A DNA stretch of 62,094 nt from Verrucomicrobiaceae bacterium (GTDB lineage: Bacteria > Verrucomicrobiota > Verrucomicrobiia > Verrucomicrobiales > Akkermansiaceae). The stretch spans positions 1 through 62,094 of the forward strand of contig JAIXQS010000056.1 in the NCBI GenBank assembly GCA_027485615.1, given 5' to 3'. Of the stretch, positions 32,568 through 41,483 are shown piece by piece. Made by a program: the position numbers and the translations under genes. Below the pieces are notes generated by a model. That model was not told the DNA's origin and searched no databases. It saw only the letters and a program-made list of their open reading frames with translations. Position 1 is the stretch's first letter, and every line of letters begins with the position of its first letter.

Positions 32568-33644
32568 TCAAAGGTCGATGGTTTTACCGGTGCGGAAGCT
32601 TTCGTCTGCCGCCTCGACGATACGCATGGAGGTGATGGCGTCTTCCATGTGGGCGGTGAGGTCGTTGTCGTTGAGGATGGCAGCGAGGAAAAATTCCTGT
32701 TCAAGGCGGCAGAGGCCGTCGTGATCCGGCTCGCCGACGAGGGCGATTTCCTCATCCGCTTTGGCAAAAGTGCCCTCGGGCGTGAGGGTGGAGTGGTGGA
32801 TGAGGATGTTCTGGGTGCCGGTGTGGGCGTCCACGTTCGCGCTCTGGCCGCGGGCGGCGGATTCTCCGGCGATGATGGAGGCGCTGCCCTTGGGGCCGAC
32901 GACGTCTTTCACGAAAAACGCGGTCTCGCTCATCATCGGGCCCCAACCGGCCTCATACCAGCCGACCGAGCCGTCCTCGAAGGAGACCTGGAGGTGGGCG
33001 TAGTTGATTTTTCCCTCGGGAAGCTCATCGCTGAGCCGCGCGCCGATGCCGGAGACGCGGACGGGCTTGGAGCCGGTCATGCGGCACATGACATCGACGT
33101 AATGCACGCCGCAATCGACCACGGGGGAAACCGAGGACATCAGCGCGAGGTGGGTTTTCCACTCGGAGCCGGAGGATTGCTGGTTGAGGTTCATGCGCAT
33201 GACCAGCGGCTTGCCGAGGCCTTGGGCGATCTCGGTGAAGCGGTTCCAGCTTGGGTGATGGCGGAGAATGTAGCCGATCACGAGCTTGCGGTTCGTGGCC
33301 TTGGCGGCATCCACGACTTCCTGCGCTTTCGCGACGGTTTCCGCGAGGGGTTTCTCGATGAACACATGGCAGCCTGCCGCGATGGCCGCGAGGGCGTAGG
33401 GCGCATGGGTCTCGATGTAGGTGGAGATGGAGACGGCGTCGGGTTTCGTGGCGGCAAGGGCTTCGTGGAAATCCGAGAAACCCGGGTAATCGGAGCCGAA
33501 CTCGCGGTTCAGCTTTTCACGGCCTTCCGGCGAGCGGGTGACAAGGCCGCAGATTTCAAAGCCGGGCAGCTGGTGGTAAGCGAGGGCGTGGGAGCGGCCC
33601 ATGTGACCGGCTCCGGCGCAGAGGATGCGGATGGGTGATGACAT
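32568..33644 (-). CDS. Gfo/Idh/MocA-family oxidoreductase
   Basis: A 358-residue NAD(P)-dependent oxidoreductase. The Rossmann loop is ILCAGAGHMGRSHALAYHQL; then AVSISTYIETHAPYALAAIA and the conserved EKP in VFIEKPLAETVAKA (catalytic Lys). The C-terminal domain has VVDCGVHYVDVMCRMTGSKP. It is cytoplasmic, with no signal. Located between an MFS transporter and a DUF1080 protein, it may oxidise or reduce sugars at C3. Confidence 0.88.
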   Translation of the reverse strand: MSSPIRILCAGAGHMGRSHALAYHQLPGFEICGLVTRSPEGREKLNREFGSDYPGFSDFHEALAATKPDAVSISTYIETHAPYALAAIAAGCHVFIEKPLAETVAKAQEVVDAAKATNRKLVIGYILRHHPSWNRFTEIAQGLGKPLVMRMNLNQQSSGSEWKTHLALMSSVSPVVDCGVHYVDVMCRMTGSKPVRVSGIGARLSDELPEGKINYAHLQVSFEDGSVGWYEAGWGPMMSETAFFVKDVVGPKGSASIIAGESAARGQSANVDAHTGTQNILIHHSTLTPEGTFAKADEEIALVGEPDHDGLCRLEQEFFLAAILNDNDLTAHMEDAITSMRIVEAADESFRTGKTIDL

Positions 33645-33666
33645 GTGGGGAAATGGGTGAGATGGA

Positions 33667-35025
33667 TCAGGAAGCGTCCTCCGCGTTTTCGCGGCTGCGA
33701 TCCCAGAAGGCGAGGAAGAAGAGAATGGACACCGCCACGGCCATCAGGGCGGGCAACATCCAGTAGCTTTTCCAAAGATCCGAGGCTTTTGAGATCAGCG
33801 CGGGATTGACCCCCTCCGGTATGTTCACCGCGAACATTTTCCCGAGCTGCTGCGCGAAGGAGAGAGTCTGCTCGCCGCGCTCCGCGCCGATGGCGGCGGT
33901 GAGCGCCCCGGCCGGTTCACGCACATCGGCGAGCTGGTGGTCGGCGAACTTGAAGCCGATGAACATCCCCACGCCCTGCGTGAAGAACACCAGCATGCTC
34001 TGCACCTGGCCGCGGATTTCCTTCGGCGCGGCGCGGTCGGCATACATGAAACCGGTGACAAAAAAGAAATCGTAGCAGATCCCGTGAAGCGCGATCCCGG
34101 CGAAGAGCATCCAGACGACCTGCTCCGATGCACCGTAGGAGAAAAGCAGGTAGCGCAGCACCCATGCGGCCATGCCGATCAGGATCATCCATTTCACGCC
34201 GAGTTTACGGAAGAAAAAGGGGATGAGGAGCATGAAGAAAATTTCCGACATCTGGCCGATGGTCATGGCGGAGGCCGGTTGCTCGAAGCCCATGTTGAAA
34301 AGGAAGCCGGAGGTGTTCGCGAAATAGTATGCGAGCGGGATACAGATCAGCGTGGAGCAGATGATGAAGACGAGGAAACTGGGCTTCGTCAGCAATTTGA
34401 AAGCGTCGAGCATGAGCACCGAGCGTATGTCGAGCGGCTTGCCGGCCAAGGGTGGAGGCGTGTGCGGCAGGGTGAAGCAGTAGGCGCCGAGGAGCAGCGA
34501 GACCCCGCCGGCCATCCAGAACAGGTTCACGCTGCCCGACCATCCGAGAAAGCCCGCGACAAGGCCGGCCGCGATCCAGCCGATCGTGCCCCACACGCGG
34601 ACTTTCGGGAAAACCTCGCTGGGCACGTTGCTGAAAACGATGGTGTTTCCCAACCCGAGTGTGGGCATGTAGCAAAGCATGTGGCCGAGAAAGAGCCAGA
34701 AGACCAGCGTGCCGTTACCCGCCGCCACCGCGCCCGGCCCCAGCAGCATCAGCCCGCTGCCGATCAGCAGGAGCGTGCCCATGACCTTTTCCGAAGGGAA
34801 AAACCGATCCGCCACCAGCCCGAGGAACAGCGGCGCGATGATTGCCGCGAGTGGAGCCGTGGTGTAGGAATCGCCGATGATCGAGGCCAGGTTGTTCGTG
34901 CCGAGGACGAGCCAGAGGGTGACGAACCACGACCCCCATACAAAAAACTGGAGGAACATCATCACCGAGAGGCGAAGCGCCATCGCGGAGCCTGCGGAAC
35001 TAGCGTGGGCGGAGTCGTTTGACAT
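33667..35025 (-). CDS. MFS transporter, nucleoside:H+ symporter family
   Basis: A 452-residue 12-helix transporter of the NHS/PF03825 group, similar to NupG. LSVMMFLQFFVWGSWFVTLW, LFLGLVADRFFPSEKVMG, GLGNTIVFSNVP and the loop DRAAPKEIRGQVQS match family positions. ATG 35025 (MSNDSAH) was chosen over a far upstream ATG whose extension is not protein-like. It heads the operon with Gfo/Idh and DUF1080 genes, so its cargo may be a sugar rather than a nucleoside. Confidence 0.85.
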   Translation of the reverse strand: MSNDSAHASSAGSAMALRLSVMMFLQFFVWGSWFVTLWLVLGTNNLASIIGDSYTTAPLAAIIAPLFLGLVADRFFPSEKVMGTLLLIGSGLMLLGPGAVAAGNGTLVFWLFLGHMLCYMPTLGLGNTIVFSNVPSEVFPKVRVWGTIGWIAAGLVAGFLGWSGSVNLFWMAGGVSLLLGAYCFTLPHTPPPLAGKPLDIRSVLMLDAFKLLTKPSFLVFIICSTLICIPLAYYFANTSGFLFNMGFEQPASAMTIGQMSEIFFMLLIPFFFRKLGVKWMILIGMAAWVLRYLLFSYGASEQVVWMLFAGIALHGICYDFFFVTGFMYADRAAPKEIRGQVQSMLVFFTQGVGMFIGFKFADHQLADVREPAGALTAAIGAERGEQTLSFAQQLGKMFAVNIPEGVNPALISKASDLWKSYWMLPALMAVAVSILFFLAFWDRSRENAEDAS

Positions 35026-35164
35026 CCCGGACACTCCAAACGGATTCCACAGGGGGGTCAATTTGATTCGCGGAAAGCGGGGTGCACGCAACCCACATCC
35101 GCCATTGAAGAAATCCCCGCGCCGGTGATACTGGCACCCGTTTCCACCGAGTTCCCGCACGACC

Positions 35165-36244
35165 ATGCCCAAGATCGCTTCGCTTTTCCTTCTCCTTTTT
35201 GCACTCCACGCCGAGGCCTCGCCCGCTGAGGCGCAGCGGATCAAGCGGGGCTTCGAGCTCGCGGCGGAAACATGGGGGCTGAAAATGAAAATGGCCGCCG
35301 ATCCCGCGGAGCGCGAGAAACTCATGGTGAGCCGGCCCGATCCCTCCGCCTCCGCCGCAGGGCTTTGGCAACAGATCGCGCCGTCGCTCAAGGAGGATTG
35401 GACGATTCCCTACGCCGCCTTTTTCCTGGACCTCACCCGCAACCTCACCGTCGTCGGCGCGGACGGTAACACCGGCACCGCCTTTTCCGAAGAAAGGAAA
35501 CGCATTCTCGAAGCCTTTACCCGGAACCACATCGCAAAGCCGGGCATCGCGCCATTCAGCATCGCCCTCGCGGACAGCGGCGACCCGAAGAGCCTGCCGC
35601 TTTTGGAAAAAATCATGGCGGATAACCCCGACGAGGCCACCAAGGGCATCGCTGCACTGGGTGCCTCCATGCTGTTGAAAAACCTAGGCGACGCGCCGGA
35701 GGTGATGAAAAAGCGCCTCACCTACCTGCGCCAGGCGATCATCATGTCCTCCGAGCAGGATATCGGCGGCAGGAGCGTGGCGGACATTGTCACCGACGAG
35801 CTTTACGTGATTCGCCACCTCGCCAAGGGCCGCATCGCGCCCGACTTCAGCGGCATGGATGTCGCCGGCCGCGTGGTGCAGCTTTCCGGATTGCGCGGAA
35901 AAACCGTGGTTCTGCTTTTCTGGGACGCAAAGTCCCCGGAGACCGACAAGATGATCGGCCTCACGAACCAGATGACTTTGAAATACGCCGACAAACCGGT
36001 CGCCATCGTGGGTGTCACGCCCGAAGCGCTCGGCCGGATCCGCGAGCTTCAGGCGGATGGCTCGATCCGCTGGAACAACATCATCGACCCCGAGGACAAG
36101 CTCGCGAAAGAATACCGCGTCGCCGTCCGCCCCGCCGTGCTCATCATCGGGCCGGAGGGGAAAATCGAATATACCGGCCTGCCGGGATCGTTCGCGGAGC
36201 TCACGGTGGACGCCCTGCTGGCCGGTGATGCGCCGCAACGCTGA
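35165..36244 (+). CDS. Exported protein with a thioredoxin-like domain lacking CxxC
   Basis: A 359-residue protein with a signal peptide (IASLFLLLFALHAEA). Residues 20-215 are helical and unassigned. Residues about 220-355 form a TlpA/AhpC-TSA-type thioredoxin fold (IAPDFSGMDVAGRVVQLSGL; RGKTVVLLFWDAKSPE; AVRPAVLIIGPEGKIEYTG). The active-site position reads WDAKSPE, with no cysteine, so it cannot be a thiol oxidoreductase. It is divergent from the MFS operon. Confidence 0.8.
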   Translation: MPKIASLFLLLFALHAEASPAEAQRIKRGFELAAETWGLKMKMAADPAEREKLMVSRPDPSASAAGLWQQIAPSLKEDWTIPYAAFFLDLTRNLTVVGADGNTGTAFSEERKRILEAFTRNHIAKPGIAPFSIALADSGDPKSLPLLEKIMADNPDEATKGIAALGASMLLKNLGDAPEVMKKRLTYLRQAIIMSSEQDIGGRSVADIVTDELYVIRHLAKGRIAPDFSGMDVAGRVVQLSGLRGKTVVLLFWDAKSPETDKMIGLTNQMTLKYADKPVAIVGVTPEALGRIRELQADGSIRWNNIIDPEDKLAKEYRVAVRPAVLIIGPEGKIEYTGLPGSFAELTVDALLAGDAPQR

Positions 36245-36347
36245 GCCGCTCCGCGATCGCGAAGCCTGTTTCTCCGCACCCCGTCAGTCGTTGTTCCCAT
36301 CCGCATCCGCGAAGGCGTCAGGGGCTACGGACGCTGATCACGGGCAC

Positions 36348-36381
36348 AAAAAAGGGGGCAATCCTGACGGATTACCCCCTT
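36348..36381 (-). terminator. Rho-independent terminator of rpmJ
   Basis: On the minus strand AAGGGGGTAATCC, a GTCA loop and GGATTGCCCCCTT are followed by a run of T (A-run at 36348-36353 on plus). One mismatch in a 13-bp stem. It lies 40 nt after the rpmJ stop. Confidence 0.8.
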
Positions 36382-36420
36382 CAAACCTGAATGAAACAAT
36401 GAAAAACCAGGCCGGAAAAT

Positions 36421-36585
36421 TTATTTCACGCCCTTCTTGGAGAGGCGTGTGCCCTTCGTCGCGCCTTGGCGGGCCTTGAACTTGGGGTTGGATTTGCAGA
36501 TCACGTATTTGGTGCCCTTGCGGCTGACGACCTGGCAGTCGGCGTGGCGGCGTTTGGCGGAGGCAAGTGAAGAAAGAACTCTCAT
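36421..36585 (-). CDS. rpmJ: 50S ribosomal protein L36, zinc-poor variant
   Basis: A 54-residue protein: [20 protein letters not shown], then [20 protein letters not shown]. This is the L36 variant with RVLSSLxSAKxRH and only two of the four zinc ligands, sometimes seen beside or instead of the C4/CCCH form. A basic tail ([14 protein letters not shown]) extends it past the usual 41 residues. It is a single gene with its own terminator, outside the alpha operon. Confidence 0.88.
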   Translation of the reverse strand: MRVLSSLASAKRRHADCQVVSRKGTKYVICKSNPKFKARQGATKGTRLSKKGVK

Positions 36586-36707
36586 GGCGTGAAGTCGGTT
36601 GGAATTGGAGCCGCCATCTCGGCGGCGGGGCGGGGAAACTAGGAAACCGGGCGGGTTTGTAAAGAGATTTCTTGAGCGTAATCGATGATTCGCCGCAAGG
36701 CTGTTCC

Positions 36708-36839
36708 TCACCCCGCCTGCGGCCTGCCCCTTTCCTCCCGCAGCGCCAGCTCGTTCTTGAAAACGAACAGCGCGGCGGAGAGCGCGAACATGCCCAGCGC
36801 CACACGGTTCCTTGCGGTGATCGGCAGCCAGCCGCTCAC
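36708..36839 (-). CDS. Possible 43-residue single-helix membrane protein after accD
   Basis: GTG at 36839 overlaps the accD stop (GTGA) and opens [36 protein letters not shown] and a Gly/Pro tail. One hydrophobic helix is predicted. Coupling to accD favours it being real, but the protein is too short for family assignment. Confidence 0.4.
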   Translation of the reverse strand: MSGWLPITARNRVALGMFALSAALFVFKNELALREERGRPQAG

Positions 36840-37663
36840 TTCATCATGAAGTTGAGCAGCTTGCCGATGCGGTCGCGCATCTGGTGGCGGGTCACGATGG
36901 CGTCGATGAGGCCGTGCTCGAGCATGAACTCGGCGGTTTGGAAACCGGGAGGGAGGTTCTGGTGCGTCGTTTCCTTCACCACCCGCGGGCCGGCGAAGCC
37001 GATCATGCACTTCGGCTCCGCGATGTTGATGTCGCCGATCGTCGCGAAGGACGCGGTGACGCCGCCGGTGGTCGGGTGGGTGAGGACGGAGATGAAAGGC
37101 AAGCCCGCCTCGCTCAGCCTCGCCAATGCGCCGCAGGTTTTCGCCATCTGCATCAAGGAGAGCATGCCCTCCTGCATCCGTGCGCCGGAGGAGGCGGAAA
37201 TGATGATCACGCCCCGCTTCTCCGCGATGGCCGTCTCGATGGCGCGGGTGATTTTTTCCCCGACCACCGAGCCCATCGATCCCGCGAAGAACTTGAAATC
37301 CATCACCGCGATCATGGCAGGCTTGCCGTGGATCACGAGCCGTCCGGTGACGACCGCGTCGTTCATCCGCGTCTTTTCGCGGAGAGCCTGAATCTTTACG
37401 TCGTATCCTGCGAAGCCGAGCGGGTTCGCGGAGTAGAGCCCGGCCTCGGTTTCCTCAAAAGTCCCTGGATCGGCCAAGAGGAAAATTCGGTCGGTGGAAT
37501 CCAACAGGAAATGGTGGCCGCAGGGCGGGCAGACGTGGAGGTTCTGCTTCAGCTCAAGGGTGTGGATCAAGGCGCCGCATTCCGGGCACTTGACCCACAG
37601 GCCTTCCGGCATGTCGTCGCGTTTCTGCTGCCCGCGCAGCAGTGGTTTCTTGAATATGCCCAT
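36836..37663 (-). CDS. accD: Acetyl-CoA carboxylase carboxyltransferase subunit beta
   Basis: A 275-residue subunit making malonyl-CoA with AccA. The N-terminal zinc ribbon is intact ([21 protein letters not shown]). The crotonase-like carboxyltransferase core has [62 protein letters not shown] and [14 protein letters not shown] 37663 (MGIFKKP) is the usual family start. It is divergent from ileS. Confidence 0.96.
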   Translation of the reverse strand: MGIFKKPLLRGQQKRDDMPEGLWVKCPECGALIHTLELKQNLHVCPPCGHHFLLDSTDRIFLLADPGTFEETEAGLYSANPLGFAGYDVKIQALREKTRMNDAVVTGRLVIHGKPAMIAVMDFKFFAGSMGSVVGEKITRAIETAIAEKRGVIIISASSGARMQEGMLSLMQMAKTCGALARLSEAGLPFISVLTHPTTGGVTASFATIGDINIAEPKCMIGFAGPRVVKETTHQNLPPGFQTAEFMLEHGLIDAIVTRHQMRDRIGKLLNFMMK

Positions 37664-37788
37664 GAAATCGTTTTTTAGATGAGACCCGCTCAACACGGGA
37701 AGGCTGGCATGTTAAAGTCAGATCAACGCCCCGACAATCCCGATTTCCAATCTCCCTCTTCCTTGAAATTTCCGATCCTCCCACGGGG

Positions 37789-37817
37789 TTGACCCCACGC
37801 TAGGCGGTTGCTAGCTT
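37789..37817 (+). promoter_or_regulatory. Predicted ileS promoter
   Basis: TTGACC (37789-37794), a 17-nt spacer and TAGCTT (37812-37817) precede the ATG at 37829 by 11 nt, so the 5' leader would be about 5 nt and hold no Shine-Dalgarno. A partial copy of the shared leader (CTCCCTCTTCCTTGAAATTT) lies just upstream at 37752-37771. Confidence 0.45.
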
Positions 37818-37828
37818 CCGCGCCCGCC

Positions 37829-40567
37829 ATGAGCAACGCCCCGAATTACAAAGACACGCTGACCCTGCCCCAGACGGGATTCCCGATGCGCGGGGATCTT
37901 GTGCAAAACGAGCCGCAGCGTCTCGCGATTTGGGAAAAGTCCGGCCTCTACGCGAAAATCACCGCCGCCCGCAAGGCTTCGGGCGCACCCGATTTCATCC
38001 TGCACGACGGCCCGCCTTTCGCCAACGGCGACGTCCATATGGGCACGGCGCTCAACAAGCTGCTCAAGGACATGGTGGTGAAATCGAAGACCATGGCCGG
38101 TTTTCACGCGCCCTTCGTCCCCGGTTGGGACTGCCACGGGCTACCCATCGAGTTCAAGGTCGTGAAACAGGCCGCCGGTCTCGAGCCCGCCGAGATCCGC
38201 CGCCGCTGCGCGGAGTTCGCCTCCGGTTTCATCGATATCCAGCGCGCCTCTTTCCGCCGCCTCGGGGTCTTCGGGGATTGGGAAAAACCCTACCTCACCA
38301 TGGATCCCGCCTACGAGGCGAGCATCCTCCGCGTCTTCGCGAAGCTCGTTGAAAACGGCTCGATCTACCAATCCAAGAAGCCTGTGCAGTGGTCTTACGG
38401 CGCGCAAACCGCGCTCGCGGAGGCGGAGGTGGAATACGCGGACAAGGTTTCGCCGGCCGTCTTCGTGAAATTCAAATTGGAGCGCGGACTTCAGTCCGCC
38501 CCGGATGCCTCCATGGTCATCTGGACCACCACGCCATGGACTCTTCCCGCCAACCTCGGCATCGCCCTGCATCCCGAATTCACCTACATCGTCGGAAAGT
38601 TTTCCAACGGCGAAACCTACGTGATCGTCCGCGAACTCATCGAGGCGTTCACGGAAAAAACCGGCCTCGCTCTGACTGAGTCCCTCTCCGAAATCAAAGG
38701 CAAGGAACTCGAAGGCGCCGAAGCGAAACACCCCTTTCTCGACCGCACCTCGAAGGTCATCCTCGCGAATTTCGTCACCACGGAAACGGGAACCGGAGCC
38801 GTCCACATCGCCCCGGGCCACGGCGCGGACGACTACGTCGCCGGCCAGCAGAACGGCCTGGGCGTGCTCTCGCCCGTCGATGACGAAGGGCTTTTCACCG
38901 AGGAGGTCGGGCTCGCGGAACTCGTCGGCATGCACGTTTTCAAATCGAACGGGCGCATCATCGAGATCCTCGGCGAAAGCGGCCATCTGCTCGGCCAGGA
39001 GGAATACAGACATTCGTATCCTCATTGCTGGCGCTCGAAAACGCCGATCATTTTCCGCGCCGTCGAGCAGTTCTTCATCTCGCTGGAAACCCTGCGCGGC
39101 CAGGCGCTGGAGGAGATCGACAGGGTGAAATGGATGCCCGCCTGGGGCCGCAACCGCATCTACGGCACCGTCGAGTCGCGTCCCGATTGGTGCATCTCCC
39201 GCCAGCGCACCTGGGGCGTTCCGCTTCCCGTTTTCTTCGATGAAAACAACAAAGCAATCCTCTCCGCCGAGCTCGCGAACAAGGTCGCGGATCTTGTCGA
39301 AAAAGAAGGCACGAACGTCTGGTTCGAAACTTCCGACGACGAGCTCGCCGCCAAGCTCGGCCTTCCTGCCGGTTTGAAAAAGGGCAGGGACACGCTCGAT
39401 GTCTGGATCGACTCCGGCTGCTCCCACGCCGCCGTGCTCGACACGCATCCCGAGCTCCATTGCCCCGCCGATCTTTACCTCGAAGCCACCGACCAGCACC
39501 GCGGTTGGTTCCAAAGCTCGCTCATGCTCTCCACCGCCTTCCGCGGCCACGCGCCTTACAAGACCGTGATGACCCACGGATTCGTCGTGGACAAGGATAA
39601 GAAGAAGCTCGCGAAATCCGACGCCGGAAAAGGCGGCAAGCCCACCGACGCCGCCTACTTCTACAACCAATACGGTGCCGACATCGTCCGGCTCTGGGTC
39701 TCCAGCGTCGATTGGCAGAACGAAGTCCCCTTCGGCGAGGATCTCTTCAAACAAGTCGCCGAGCCCTACCGCCGCCTGCGCAACACGCTAAGGATTCTGT
39801 TAGGAAATCTCGACGGCTACGATCCCCAATCCTCAATAATCAATCAACAATCATCAATCCCTCTTCTCGACCGCTGGATACTCGAGCGCCTCCACGAAGT
39901 CATCAAAGAGTGCCTAGCCGCCTACGAATCCTACGAATTCCGCAAAGTCTTCAACGCGATCAACCAGTTCTGCACCACCGACCTTTCCGCCATCTACATT
40001 GATGCGCTGAAAGACCGCATGTATTGCGACGCCCCGGATTCCCCCCGCCGCCTGGCATCGCAGGCCGCGATGTACGAGATCTTTAGTAGCATCACCAAGC
40101 TCCTTGCGCCCATCCTCGCCTTCACGGCGGATGAGGCATGGGAGCATGCCGGTTTCATGGAAGGCAGCGTCCACGAACAGGATTTCCCGAAAGCCGATCC
40201 CGCCTTCGCGCCCAGCCAGGTCAGCAAGGATGTGGATCGTCTTTTCCAAATCAAAGCCGTGATCCAAACCGCCATCGAAGCGCGGATCCAAGCCAAGGAA
40301 TTCACCCGCAACAACGAGGCCGCCGTGGATCTTACTCTGCCCGAGTCCGACGCGCATCTTCTCGAAAAACTGAACGACCGCGACTTCGCCACCGAATTCT
40401 TCATCATCGCGGAGCTCACCGCCACCACCGGCACGGATCTTGCCGCCACCGCCAAAAAGACCGAACTCCCGCTGTGCCCACGCTGCCGCAAACACGAACC
40501 GGTGCTCGCATCCGGCTTATGCCAACGTTGCGAGGATGTGATATCCGCCTTACCCCCTAAGCCATGA
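37829..40567 (+). CDS. ileS: Isoleucyl-tRNA synthetase
   Basis: A 912-residue class I synthetase with HIGH motif PPFANGDVHMG and a KMSKS variant KKLAKSDAGKG. The editing domain holds WTTTPWTLPANLGIALHP and GTGAVHIAPGHGADDY. The C-terminal zinc ribbon is CPRCRKHEPV then GLCQRCEDVI. An odd AT-rich stretch at 39825-39862 (CAATAATCAATCAAC and similar) encodes QSSIINQQSSI in a surface loop before LLDRWILERL. It overlaps lspA by 4 nt. Confidence 0.97.
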   Translation: MSNAPNYKDTLTLPQTGFPMRGDLVQNEPQRLAIWEKSGLYAKITAARKASGAPDFILHDGPPFANGDVHMGTALNKLLKDMVVKSKTMAGFHAPFVPGWDCHGLPIEFKVVKQAAGLEPAEIRRRCAEFASGFIDIQRASFRRLGVFGDWEKPYLTMDPAYEASILRVFAKLVENGSIYQSKKPVQWSYGAQTALAEAEVEYADKVSPAVFVKFKLERGLQSAPDASMVIWTTTPWTLPANLGIALHPEFTYIVGKFSNGETYVIVRELIEAFTEKTGLALTESLSEIKGKELEGAEAKHPFLDRTSKVILANFVTTETGTGAVHIAPGHGADDYVAGQQNGLGVLSPVDDEGLFTEEVGLAELVGMHVFKSNGRIIEILGESGHLLGQEEYRHSYPHCWRSKTPIIFRAVEQFFISLETLRGQALEEIDRVKWMPAWGRNRIYGTVESRPDWCISRQRTWGVPLPVFFDENNKAILSAELANKVADLVEKEGTNVWFETSDDELAAKLGLPAGLKKGRDTLDVWIDSGCSHAAVLDTHPELHCPADLYLEATDQHRGWFQSSLMLSTAFRGHAPYKTVMTHGFVVDKDKKKLAKSDAGKGGKPTDAAYFYNQYGADIVRLWVSSVDWQNEVPFGEDLFKQVAEPYRRLRNTLRILLGNLDGYDPQSSIINQQSSIPLLDRWILERLHEVIKECLAAYESYEFRKVFNAINQFCTTDLSAIYIDALKDRMYCDAPDSPRRLASQAAMYEIFSSITKLLAPILAFTADEAWEHAGFMEGSVHEQDFPKADPAFAPSQVSKDVDRLFQIKAVIQTAIEARIQAKEFTRNNEAAVDLTLPESDAHLLEKLNDRDFATEFFIIAELTATTGTDLAATAKKTELPLCPRCRKHEPVLASGLCQRCEDVISALPPKP

Positions 40568-41160
40568 CGCTGCCCAAGCTGATTCTCTTTCTATCTCTCC
40601 CGCTCTACATCCTCGACCAAGCGACGAAGGCGTGGACGGTGGCTAATTTCGCTCCGCCCTGGTCTGATGATGCCCATGTCTGGTGGCTGATTGGTGATTG
40701 GTTTCGATGGATCCGGGTTCACAACCAAGGTGTGGCTTTCGGTCTTGGCAACGGCACCAGTTGGGCTCCTGTTGTGTTTTTGATCGTTCCTTTCATCGCA
40801 CTCGTGATGATCCGGGTGTTTTGGAAAAAGGGAGCTTTCGGTCATATCCTTTCGAAGTTCGCCGTCGCCCTGCTGCTGTGCGGGATTTTCGGAAACCTCA
40901 CCGACCGGCTCGTGCAGGGCTTTCTGTTGGAGGATATGAGCGACGGATCGTTTTGGGAGCGGCTCTCGCAGGGATACGTCGTCGATTTCATCTCCGTAAA
41001 ACTGCCGTACTTTGAAAAGATCATGCCGCGCAGCGAGGGCTGGTGGCCCACCTTCAACGTCGCGGATTCCTGCATCTGCATCGCCGCCGTGCTGCTCTTC
41101 ATCGGCGGACTGATGGAAGAGAGAGCCAACGCGAAAGCTGAGAAACCGGTAACGGCCTAA
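40564..41160 (+). CDS. lspA: Lipoprotein signal peptidase (signal peptidase II)
   Basis: A 198-residue inner-membrane aspartic protease that removes lipoprotein signal peptides; the many lipobox proteins here are its likely clients. Four membrane segments are visible. The catalytic Asps are in FGNLTDRLVQG and FNVADSCICIA, with VHNQGVAFGL at the usual Asn. It is somewhat longer than the usual 160-170 residues, through an insert around LEDMSDGSFWERLSQG. The ATGA overlap with ileS is the classic ileS-lspA pair. Confidence 0.95.
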   Translation: MTLPKLILFLSLPLYILDQATKAWTVANFAPPWSDDAHVWWLIGDWFRWIRVHNQGVAFGLGNGTSWAPVVFLIVPFIALVMIRVFWKKGAFGHILSKFAVALLLCGIFGNLTDRLVQGFLLEDMSDGSFWERLSQGYVVDFISVKLPYFEKIMPRSEGWWPTFNVADSCICIAAVLLFIGGLMEERANAKAEKPVTA

Positions 41161-41255
41161 CGCTTCCTAAGCGCGGTTTCCCAGCCTTCATCCCGCCAAC
41201 TATTGATGGCCACGAATCCACAAAGATCGGGTCGCTTCGCGTCGTAGGGTAGAAA

Positions 41256-41483
41256 ATGAAAACAAGAACCGGATTGATTGGAATCGCGGCTTTGGCAATG
41301 GCCGCATGCGGGCCGGTGGAGTTGCCGGAAAGCTCTCGGGAGGGACGGCGGGAGTCGGGCGGAAATGCGGATCTGCGTTTGCCCTCGCAATGGGGAAGCA
41401 GGCCTGCGGAGCGCTCGCGCTGGTGGGATGGTCCGGAGACGCAGTATCCGAACTCCGGCTACTACTCCAGCGAGGGGAGGTGA
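41256..41483 (+). CDS. Small lipoprotein
   Basis: A 75-residue protein with a signal ending in a lipobox (GIAALAMAAC) and an Arg/Ser-rich mature part closing SQWGSRPAERSRWWDGPET and GYYSSEGR. Function unknown. Its end overlaps the plsX end by 22 nt on the opposite strand. Confidence 0.6.
   Translation: MKTRTGLIGIAALAMAACGPVELPESSREGRRESGGNADLRLPSQWGSRPAERSRWWDGPETQYPNSGYYSSEGR

Noticed and set aside
38141..39754. A 537-codon frame opposite ileS.
   Set aside because: It is antisense to a textbook IleRS and low in sequence signal.
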